The notes under the pieces: generated by a model
Told to the model about the DNA's origin: nothing
Database searches by the model: none
The model's input: the letters and a program-made list of their open reading frames with translations, nothing else
Assembly (NCBI GenBank): GCA_922989275.2
Contig: OV277874.1
Span: 18,154,154 to 18,218,153 of the forward strand
DNA from: Gari tellinella
Taxonomy: Eukaryota > Mollusca > Bivalvia > Cardiida > Psammobiidae
Length of the DNA: 64,000 nucleotides
Direction: 5' to 3'
Made by a program: the position numbers and the translations under genes
Part shown: positions 56,450 through 64,000 of the stretch, piece after piece
Layout of the letters: each line of letters opens with the position of its first letter
Position numbering within the stretch: position 1 is the stretch's first letter

Positions 56450-58060
56450 AAGGCGTTGGATCGACAGTTATGTTTCTACAGGTGCCTGCTTGATGCAGTT
56501 CAACCATATGTTTAAAGTTCTCTTACGAACTGTCTATATTATTCTTGTCTAGCATTAAAAAGACACATGTACACGTTTACTGTTATTTGAGCAAGTCAGA
56601 CGAAAGTTGGACCCACCAAATGTATTAACGTGTCTTACGATTTCAAGGTGTTGCCGTTTTGGAAGTTCCACTGTTTACAAAATACAAAGAGGTTAATAAA
56701 ACATTTCAACATATTGACCTGTGGAAAATCTAATCAATCAAATACCGATATAACGAGATCCAGTCTGCAAACTCCGATGGCAGGCATGAAAGTTTTATCG
56801 TCGACATTGTACTTGATTTAATAACATTAATATCATTGATATTCCATGGCAACTATTTCTGCAAGTAAGCTAAAATCTAATTTGAAGCAGTTAAAGATGG
56901 TTCATTAGGAACTATTTTGAGCAAAATCACTGGATTGCGTCCCTTAAAGACCTAGTAAAGAAGCCGAAATACGCATTGTGGTTTTCTCCCTTTATTTCAA
57001 TACATGACAGATAATATATCCTTCCCCATGGCAGTTTTATGATACCGCGCAATTAAACGCGCCAGGGGGTCACCCGATGATAATGCTATGGTCGGTAATT
57101 TCCGTAGGATTAACGAGTGTAACAGCTTGAAATCATGAAATATAGTGTAATTCAACTTAAAAAATACTGTACAAGACACTAATCTATTTTTCTGAAATTT
57201 ATATCATTAGAAAGAGCAATGTTTTCTCAATTTACCCATAACGGGGCGGATATTTCATTTTGATAAATAAATTGCTTTTAAGATCCAAGAAAGGTACACC
57301 ACTCCCACTTTTTTGCATATTCGTATAAGAATATATAGGCAGCACTTTACTGTTTAAATAATCAAAAAAATACTGTTGAAGATGAAATATTATCTTAAAA
57401 CAAAATATACCATCATAAAGTGTAGATTTAGACCATTCAACTCATAACGGGGCGGATATTGTGATTTGAACAATAATGGTTTTATTGCAGTTACAAAAAA
57501 AATTCGTTATATATTCTATGTAACCTAAATTGATGGCTTCTTGCTGGAAAGTCGCTATCGGCTTATTTTTCAAGGGGAGTAACTCCCTCGATTAAGCCAG
57601 GCATTTCACTAAAATAGTCCCTATTGAGTAAGTCATATGATTTATTTGCCGAATGTCCATCTGTAGCATATAATGGGGATTTCACGTAACGTAACAATAA
57701 GGCCATTGACATTAATGGTATTCATTTATTGATAATTTAATATTGTTTCTTTTCATTCCTTTTGGTTAGCTGTGATTGGCTGTGTTTCTTAGTTCATACT
57801 CCCATGAACAAAATTAAAATAAGGCCACACATTGTCGGGGCTACTTTCTATCAGTCCAACTGTTCTCCCCAAGCGCTGCATGAAGCGGGGCGCAAAATGA
57901 CGTCATTGCAGATGACGTTTCTACAAAACACCGTCGCGTCTTGGCGGTAAATATATATTGCGGAGGGACTACAACCTACCGATTAAAAGTGTTAAATAAT
58001 GAATACTCATATCAGATTCTCTATCTAATTTCTTTCTTGAATTCACTACTGATATTAAAT
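56450..58060. other. mostly non-coding
   Basis: No gene recognised. CATAACGGGGCGGATATT occurs twice in direct orientation (about 57238 and 57443). 57830-57980 is the inverse copy of the repeat at 47533-47690. Confidence 0.5.
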
Positions 58061-58063
58061 TAT

Positions 58064-58208
58064 AAGGAATAATTCGGATATTTATTGTGTTCATGGAGGT
58101 ATGGAGGAAAACCTGATCACACTTTTGTATGAAACCGCTTCGCGCCTACATACAGTGTCACCAGGGTTTTAATACTGCCATGAACACAATAAATATTCGA
58201 ATTATTCC
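58064..58208. repeat. foldback element
   Basis: GGAATAATTCGGATATTTAT TGTGTTCATGG and its inverse enclose about 85 bases. Confidence 0.75.
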
Positions 58209-58739
58209 TGAAATACATGTATACTGAAATAATGAAAATACAATGTTTCAGCTGTCTTTCCAATGGAAGGGTCAACCATTTCTGAGAATGAGTCGAAAGA
58301 ATTAGATCTAATTTCAGAGCTCTAAAGAAAGACGAAATATTTTCACCACTGATTTAGAAGTTAATTAACTATCCTTGTAGTTATATTACAGTTATAACCC
58401 GGAGCTATGTCAGACAACTGATTAACGCGTCTCACGGTTAGATTATCTGGTCATTCAGCATCTCCGTTTTCTCATTCTATAGAATAAAGAAGCCTCGTTA
58501 TTCTTTACCATAAACGTACAAAGTTGTAGACCACTTTCAGTCCGAATGACCGTTCAGTCGACTGTACATTCACTCCTCTGATCATTGGGCCATTTTGCCT
58601 ACACTATTGAACACTGCTAACACATGGCGCGTAGGCAGACAGAGTACCGTCTCAGGCCCTTCACATGTACCCATTTTAACCCCAAGGGTTGGGAGGAAAC
58701 ACAAAACGGAATGCATCAAAATGAAGAAGGACAACTGTT

Positions 58740-58910
58740 TGACATTTAACACGATTTATTTGAATCTGAATGGCAAACGTTTTGAAACCAGATCAGACGC
58801 CGGGTTACCCGGCGTCTGATCTGGCTCAAAACTGTTTGTAGTGGAATAAATAGTTCGAGCGTAAATGCGTTTATTGCGAAATACATGTAACAACGTTTGC
58901 TCCACTGTCA
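58740..58910. mobile_element. MITE family A, copy 9 (left end lost)
   Basis: Core at 58782-58838 (GCAAACGTTTTGAAACCAGA with ACGCCGGGTTACCCGGCGT centre), right interior GAGCGTAAATGCGTTTATTG, right end GTTTGCTCCACTGTCA. It lies just 20 bases from copy 10. Confidence 0.65.
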
Positions 58911-58930
58911 CTGGGCGCCAGTCCTATATA

Positions 58931-59180
58931 TACAGTGGAGAATCTGTTATTCTTTCCCGTTTAAACGCAAACGTACGCAAACGCAAAACCCTAATACGTA
59001 GAAAAGAACAACTTTTGGACAATTCTGATAATTCATGTTTATTTTGGTGGCAAACAGTTTGGAGCCTGATCAGACGCCAGGTTACCCGGCGTCTGATCTG
59101 GCTCCAAACTGTTTGTAAAAGAAAAACTAGTTTTAGCGTAAACGCGTTTATCGGGAAAGAATAACAGATTCTCCACTGTA
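58931..59180. mobile_element. MITE family A, copy 10 (250 bp)
   Basis: TA-CAGTGGAGAATCTGTTATTC to AACAGATTCTCCACTG-TA, with the hairpin core at 59049-59116. Very close to copy 1. Confidence 0.85.
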
Positions 59181-59383
59181 CAGGTAACGGGTTCAGCATT
59201 AAAACTAGATAAATAGGGATGAACATAAAAAAAATTAGGATCTTACATGAGTGCTCACTGTTTACCCCTCCCACATTTAACAACATTGTGTCGTCATCTG
59301 CAGATTCATGACGTCACGCGCTTCGTATGTTTGCCGGGTGACAAAGGATAGTGCTTAATCTTTCCAAAGTTTTTAATCGAATC

Positions 59384-60271
59384 ATGAGCGGAGAGAAAGG
59401 GGGTAAGCTACCAAAGACCGTGAAAGGTAATGTTATAAAAGAAAAAACCAAAATGCCTCGTGCAGCAGATAAAGCTGGTAAATCTAGTGCAGCCCAGGAC
59501 ACTGGTGTCAGTGATGAAACGGAACTTAAGTCGGTGGGGGGTACATCAAATCTTGAAATCCTGGTCTCTCTGAAAAGGCTAGACAAGAAGATTGACGTAG
59601 TTGACAAGAAGCTGGATAAATTAGATACACTTGAAAAGAAAGTAGGAGAATTTGATAAGGAATTGCGGGCGTTGAGGCTGTACGTACAAGACAGCATTGA
59701 TAAGAATAATGAGAAAGTTAATAAAGTTTCCGACAGGTTTGATACTCTGGAATTCTCACTTGGTACGACACAGGACCAACTTGCGCAGCTGCATAAAGAC
59801 AAGATGCATATGCAAGACAATTTATTATACCTACAGTCGCAATCCATGCGTAATAACCTTATGTTTGCGAATATTGAAGAAGAGGAGCGCGAGACACCGG
59901 TCCAAACGGAACAGTTGGTGCGTGATTTTATGCACGCCAAACTAAAACTTGCACAGGATGTCATTAATGAGATCAAATTTGAGCGTGTACATAGGGTTGG
60001 TCAAAAACTGAATGCTACAAGAAATCCTAGAAAAATCGTCGCAACATTTTCGCTGTTCAAAGATCGCGAGACCGTACGTAACCAGGGAAGGAAACTAGCC
60101 GGTACCAACTACTCCATGTACGAGCAGTACCCACCTGAAATCGCACAGAGGCGGAAGAGCTTACTACCAAAACTCAAAGAAGCTCGAAGGCAGGGAAAAT
60201 CAGCATGGCTGAGTTATGATACTCTATATATTGATGGAAGGCCAGTGCGTGATCAGGGAATGAACAGTTAG
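59384..60271 (+). CDS. LINE ORF1, L1-ORF1-like RNA-binding protein
   Basis: 295 codons from ATG at 59384 (first Met in the frame, which is open from 59351) to TAG at 60269-60271. A basic, disordered N-terminus (residues 1-45) is followed by a long Lys/Asp/Leu heptad region (about 50-150: LKRLDKKIDVVDKKLDKLDT, LEKKVGEFDKEL) that should form a coiled coil and oligomerise. Then comes an RRM-like segment beginning SMRNNLMFANIEEEE and continuing to KIVATFSLFKDRETV, and a basic C-terminal domain (YPPEIAQRRKSLLPKLKEAR, SAWLSYDTLYIDGRPV). This is the L1 ORF1p layout: an RNA chaperone packaging element RNA. The ORF is intact. It shares its frame with the endonuclease ORF after the stop. Confidence 0.9.
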   Translation: MSGEKGGKLPKTVKGNVIKEKTKMPRAADKAGKSSAAQDTGVSDETELKSVGGTSNLEILVSLKRLDKKIDVVDKKLDKLDTLEKKVGEFDKELRALRLYVQDSIDKNNEKVNKVSDRFDTLEFSLGTTQDQLAQLHKDKMHMQDNLLYLQSQSMRNNLMFANIEEEERETPVQTEQLVRDFMHAKLKLAQDVINEIKFERVHRVGQKLNATRNPRKIVATFSLFKDRETVRNQGRKLAGTNYSMYEQYPPEIAQRRKSLLPKLKEARRQGKSAWLSYDTLYIDGRPVRDQGMNS

Positions 60272-61546
60272 GGATGCGTAGGGGCTGAGCTGAAAGTTTT
60301 GTCATGGAACATTCATGGGCTAGGCAGTGATAAGTTGGGCGATTGTGACTTACTACGTGTATTAGAGCAGTATGATATTATATTTCTTTTTGAGACATGG
60401 GCAAACAAATCGTCAAAGATTAACATTAAAGGTTACAAGAGTTTCAATTTTCCTAGACAGTTTCAGAATCGACGGGCGAGACGTTGTAGTGGCGGTACAG
60501 TTGTTTTCATAAAAGAATCATTGGTTAAGGGTGTTACAGTTGCTAAAAACCATTTGGACACGGTGATATGGTTGAAATTAGATAAGCAGTTTTTTAATTT
60601 TGAAAATGATGTTTATTTAGCAGGAATTTATATTTGGGTTGAGAATTCACCAGCTTATGATGTACATGACATTGATTTGTTTCAACTTATACAGAATGAC
60701 ATTAACTGTTACGAGTCCGCAGGTAGTGTACTGCTGTGTGGTGACTGGAATGCACGTGTTGGCAATGGATCTCGACCTGACTACATTGTTTGCGATTCCA
60801 ACTCTGATATTATTGATTATGATGACTATACCCCTGATGTACCGTTATCTCGTGTTTCCATGGATAAAGGTTGCAATTCGCACGGGCTAAAGCTGTTAGA
60901 CTTATGCAAGTCTAGCGGCTTTAGGCTTGCGAATGGCAGGCTGTTTAAAGATAATTCGATAGGTGATTACACTTATACTAGCATAAACGGTAGCAGTGTT
61001 ATTGATTACTTATTGTTACGGAATAGTGATTTCGGTATCTTGTGTAATTTTGAAATAGGTAAATTTAATGAATGGTCTGACCATGCGCCTGTGTGTTTTG
61101 GGTTAAGGTGTAATACGGCGCTAAACAATGAATGTGTTGGAAAGGGAAATGTGTTTAATTTTGTTAAATGGGACCCGGATTTGAAAGACGACTTTAGGCG
61201 TCGACTTATTGCACAGTTACCTGTATTAAATAGAATTACTGATGACATGGTGTTAAATGGCAAAGAGAGTGTTAATAAAGGCATTAATGACTTTACACAG
61301 ATATTAAATGAAGTAGCTAGTCCATTGTTTTTAAAACGCATGTATAAATCTCGATCGAATAGTTATATAAAGTCCTTTATTAAAAAGGCAGACTGGTTTG
61401 ATAGTGAATGTTTAGAAGCTAAGCGTATTTATCAACAGTATTTGCATGTTTTTGATAAATGTAAGAATGATGCAAACAGAATATCAATGTTGGATAAGAA
61501 AAAGATATACAAGAACTTGATTAAAAAAACAGAAAAGACGTTTTGA
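60272..61546 (+). CDS. LINE endonuclease domain (5' part of ORF2)
   Basis: The frame is open directly after the TAG of ORF1 and has no ATG before the first catalytic motif; the nearest non-AUG start would be TTG at 60299. The AP endonuclease motifs are in order: LSWNIHGLG, IIFLFETWA (catalytic Glu), LLCGDWNARVG (Asp/Asn), SVIDYLLLRNSD and WSDHAPVCF (Asp-His). It nicks the target DNA to prime reverse transcription. After the domain, a linker (KADWFDSECLEAKRIYQQY, MLDKKKIYKNLIKK) leads to an A7 run at 61523-61529 and the frame closes at 61546. Deleting one A would join it to the RT frame, giving about 1,140 residues from the TAG on. Confidence 0.85.
   Translation, partial: GCVGAELKVLSWNIHGLGSDKLGDCDLLRVLEQYDIIFLFETWANKSSKINIKGYKSFNFPRQFQNRRARRCSGGTVVFIKESLVKGVTVAKNHLDTVIWLKLDKQFFNFENDVYLAGIYIWVENSPAYDVHDIDLFQLIQNDINCYESAGSVLLCGDWNARVGNGSRPDYIVCDSNSDIIDYDDYTPDVPLSRVSMDKGCNSHGLKLLDLCKSSGFRLANGRLFKDNSIGDYTYTSINGSSVIDYLLLRNSDFGILCNFEIGKFNEWSDHAPVCFGLRCNTALNNECVGKGNVFNFVKWDPDLKDDFRRRLIAQLPVLNRITDDMVLNGKESVNKGINDFTQILNEVASPLFLKRMYKSRSNSYIKSFIKKADWFDSECLEAKRIYQQYLHVFDKCKNDANRISMLDKKKIYKNLIKKTEKTF
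61523..61529 (+). other. A7 run at the EN/RT frame change
   Basis: Frame of EN: ATT-AAA-AAA-ACA. Frame of RT: TTA-AAA-AAA-CAG. The two frames differ by one base at this run. The same situation (A7 where A6 would restore the frame) is seen in the other LINE near 23705-23715. Confidence 0.8.
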
Positions 61547-61556
61547 GCTTAATAAA

Positions 61557-63725
61557 ATGACAGAGGTCGAAAGATTGAGACATAGAAAGCCGAGGGACTT
61601 TTGGCGGCATTTTAGTAAGCGAAATGATGAAAGCAGTGCACGGGACATATCGCTAGATGAATTTTTTGAATACTTTTCAAAACTAAATGATGATTTGCCA
61701 AATCCACATGATAGTGATTCAGAAGATTTCTTTGTGAATAATGATTTTGATTCACAAAATGTGTCTTTTGAGGAGCTTGATTCTCCGATTACACAATCTG
61801 AAATTGAAGCTGTTGTTAGAAAATTGAAAAGGAACAAGGCATATGCCGGTGATCAACTTATTAACGAGTATTTTTTGGAATCTTTTGATATTCTGTCTGC
61901 TCATTTAGTTGACATATTTAATTGTATATTTGAATCGGGTGTTTTCCCAGAGAAATGGTGTGAGGGTATTATTGTACCGTTATTTAAGAAGGGTGATAAA
62001 AGTAACGTTAATAACTACAGGGGCATTTCGTTGGTGAGCTGTTTCTCAAAGATTTTCACAGGCGTTTTAAACAATCGCATTTCATCTTGGGCTGAAAACA
62101 ATGATATTCTGACAGACGCCCAATTTGGGTTTAGAAAGGGCCGCTCAACAACAGACGCTATATTTGTGTTGAATGCAACAATTCAAAAAATATTGCGTAA
62201 TAAGGGGAAATTATTTTGCGCCTTTGTTGATTTGAAAAAGGCATTTGACAGTGTGTATCACCATGGTCTTTGGCTGAAATTGTTTAGGGTAGGTATTAAG
62301 GGTAAAATGTTACGGATCATTAAAGAAATGTATTCAATAGTTAAAATGTGTATTAAGCATTGTGATGATTATTCACCCTTCTACGAATGTGCGATTGGTT
62401 TAAAGCAAGGGGAGGTAATATCACCGATAATGTTTGCTCTTTATCTTAATGACCTTGAGCTGTTTCTTTCAGACAGAATAAGTAGCGGACTGACTCTTGA
62501 TCAAATAAACCTTATTTTGCTTTTATTTGCGGATGATATGGTGATATTGGGGTCTGATCCAAGCGAATTGCAGAATAGTTTAGATAATTTGGAAAGGTAT
62601 TGTGACAGATGGGGGTTAGAGGTCAATGTGAAGAAAACAAAGATAATGGTTTTCAGAAATAGGGGCAGAGTACCGATGGAATATGTTTGGAAATATAAAG
62701 GTCAAACAATAGAAATTGTAGATGATTTTACTTATTTAGGCGTTGTTTTTAGTTATACTGGCACATTTAACAGTTATATAAGTACATTAACAGGTAAGGG
62801 ATTAAAAGCCCTTAATACATTGGTTGTAAACGTTAAAAAGTATTGCTTTAAACCAAATACTTTTTGTCAGCTTTTCGATGCCTTCGTAGGATCCATCTTG
62901 AATTACTCATGTGAAGTGTGGGGCTGCACAAAAAGTAAACAATTGGAGAATCTGCATTTAAAATTTTGTAAGAGATTATTAGGTGTTAGAGCTTCTACAC
63001 GTAACATGTGTATTTACGGTGAGTTAGTTAGGTTTCCATTGTATATCAATAGGTATAGCAGAGTAATTAAGTACTGGTGCAAACTTGTTCTAAGTGAAAA
63101 TATTATTCTTCAAACATTGTTGAGTGAAATGGGTGATGATCTTAACAAGGGTAAAACCAACTGGTTAAGTGATGTTAAAAAACTTTTAGATGATTATGGT
63201 TTTTCCTATGTTTGGCTGAATCAATATACGGTGGATTTAAATAAGTTTCATGTTGTTTTTAAAGCCAGAGTAGTGGACGTATTTAAACAGTCTTGGTGTG
63301 CTTCTATCCAAGAGTCTAACGTTTTATATACATACAAATTTTTCAAAGAAACTTTTGAACACGAACATTATCTTACTGTTTTACCAAAGAAGTACATGTA
63401 TATTTTAGCTAAGTTGAGATTATCATCCCATAATTTAAGAATTGAATCCGGGCGTTACGGTGCAGGTAGAACTGAAAGAGAGGAAAGGTATTGTGTGTTT
63501 TGTTACAAGCATGACATAGAAGACGAGTTTCATTTTGTTTTAGTATGTACTCTGTATACTGACTTAAGAAAAAAATATCTAAAACGTTATTTTTACCAAA
63601 ACCCAAGTGCTTATAAGTATGTAGAGTTGATGAAATCAAATAGTTCCAAAACCTTACTAAATCTATCAAGGTATATATATGAAGCTTTTGATATGAGGAA
63701 AGCTGCACTGAACTACCTTGATTGA
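61557..63725 (+). CDS. LINE reverse transcriptase and C-terminal zinc region
   Basis: 722 codons from the ATG at 61557, but the frame is open upstream to 61521 (LKKQKRRFELNKM...), so this Met is probably internal to ORF2. The RT domain has KRNKAYAGDQLINEYFLES, GIIVPLFKKGDKSNVNNYRG, DAQFGFRKGRSTTDAIFVL, AFVDLKKAFDSVYHHGLW, GLKQGEVISPIMFALYLND and the catalytic LLFADDMVIL at about residues 320-330. The thumb and long C-terminal part follow, with a CVFC-x11-VLVC-type zinc-binding motif at about 646 (YCVFCYKHDIEDEFHFVLVC). All invariant Asp residues are present. The product would copy element RNA at the endonuclease nick. Confidence 0.93.
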   Translation: MTEVERLRHRKPRDFWRHFSKRNDESSARDISLDEFFEYFSKLNDDLPNPHDSDSEDFFVNNDFDSQNVSFEELDSPITQSEIEAVVRKLKRNKAYAGDQLINEYFLESFDILSAHLVDIFNCIFESGVFPEKWCEGIIVPLFKKGDKSNVNNYRGISLVSCFSKIFTGVLNNRISSWAENNDILTDAQFGFRKGRSTTDAIFVLNATIQKILRNKGKLFCAFVDLKKAFDSVYHHGLWLKLFRVGIKGKMLRIIKEMYSIVKMCIKHCDDYSPFYECAIGLKQGEVISPIMFALYLNDLELFLSDRISSGLTLDQINLILLLFADDMVILGSDPSELQNSLDNLERYCDRWGLEVNVKKTKIMVFRNRGRVPMEYVWKYKGQTIEIVDDFTYLGVVFSYTGTFNSYISTLTGKGLKALNTLVVNVKKYCFKPNTFCQLFDAFVGSILNYSCEVWGCTKSKQLENLHLKFCKRLLGVRASTRNMCIYGELVRFPLYINRYSRVIKYWCKLVLSENIILQTLLSEMGDDLNKGKTNWLSDVKKLLDDYGFSYVWLNQYTVDLNKFHVVFKARVVDVFKQSWCASIQESNVLYTYKFFKETFEHEHYLTVLPKKYMYILAKLRLSSHNLRIESGRYGAGRTEREERYCVFCYKHDIEDEFHFVLVCTLYTDLRKKYLKRYFYQNPSAYKYVELMKSNSSKTLLNLSRYIYEAFDMRKAALNYLD

Positions 63726-64000
63726 TTTGTATACGAGTCAGTGTTTTATTATCTAATCATTTACCAAAAATGATCATTTAATATCTTTGATTTTCATGAA
63801 AATAGCAGTTCAACCTCAAATTCTAAATTTTCGAAAATAAATCTACTATCATTTGAAATACTTTTTTATTATTATTATTATTATTATATGCATGTTTGTT
63901 TGGCCACTTTGGCCATCTGTAGATATGTTAACGTGTATGTTAATATGTTAAGAGTAACGAGGAATTTGTTAATTCAAGTTACTGATTGAATAAAGAATTA
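63726..64000 (+). other. 3' UTR of the LINE
   Basis: AT-rich, with (ATT)n at about 63866-63888, TTGGCCACTTTGGCCA (a small palindrome, 63900-63915) and AATAAAG at 63990, a possible polyadenylation signal near the end of the element. No target-site duplication can be read because the window ends here. Confidence 0.7.

Larger units (their letters stand above)
59270..64000 (+). mobile_element. nearly intact APE-type non-LTR retrotransposon (LINE)
   Basis: ORF1, endonuclease and reverse transcriptase are in the usual order, followed by a 3' UTR with an (ATT)n tract at 63866 and AATAAA at 63990. The 5' limit is not fixed; a 5' UTR may begin just after the MITE at 59180. The 3' end may run past the window. 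Only one base breaks the EN-RT frame, so it is either recently active or has a sequencing indel. The combination of an L1-type ORF1 with this RT does not let me assign a clade with confidence. Confidence 0.9.

Noticed and set aside
59314..59976. 220-codon minus-strand frame rich in Ser and Leu
   Set aside because: It is the shadow of LINE ORF1 on the opposite strand.

Overview
This 64 kb window is eukaryotic, AT-rich, intron-containing and dominated by repeats. I see no prokaryotic gene organisation. Several things point to an invertebrate animal, most likely a bivalve mollusc: a TTAGGG-type telomeric motif, Helentron-like elements with a compound tandem-repeat core and a CAGGTGAGCG...GGGCTCTTG-type 3' end, CR1/L2-like and L1-ORF1-like LINE fragments, and very many short inverted-repeat elements (MITEs). 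The species cannot be settled from the sequence.

Layout. 0-3.4 kb: MITEs, then two exons of a probable secreted host protein (signal peptide, a short Cys-bearing region, then a Link/HA-binding-like exon) with compatible splice phases. 3.4-9.1 kb: a 462-bp inverted duplication around a Helentron-like element made of eight ~320-bp repeats arranged as a 639-bp dimer. 10.1-16.5 kb: a duplicated segment (its paralogue is at 32.2-33.4 kb) that received a 4,058-bp transposon with TGTAA...TTACA termini and a CCGG target duplication (Ginger-like), itself carrying a dead CR1/L2-like LINE and a Helentron 3' end. 16.7-26 kb: LINE fragments, among them a large broken EN-RT LINE on the minus strand, and two Helentron-like repeat blocks in opposite orientation. 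26-35 kb: a tRNA-like sequence, a 3.2 kb inverted-repeat element with a decayed C2H2 zinc-finger ORF, a TTAA-flanked element, and the paralogue of the 10-16 kb segment. 35-59 kb: mainly MITEs, a 552-bp tandem duplication made of MITE plus flank, a three-copy ~0.7-kb tandem duplication, and several foldback elements. 59.2-64 kb: a nearly intact non-LTR retrotransposon with ORF1, endonuclease and reverse transcriptase.

Most biological content is transposable. The best coding sequence is the LINE at 59-64 kb. Its ORF1 and endonuclease are in one frame separated by a single TAG with no ATG for the second ORF, and its EN and RT frames are separated by one base at an A7 run. The broken LINE at 22.7-25.9 kb shows the same two features. 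The MITEs carry a shared ~65-bp hairpin core (CAAACAG...TGATCAGACGCC...CTGTTTG) inside at least five sets of unrelated terminal repeats, which is the most unusual pattern in the window.
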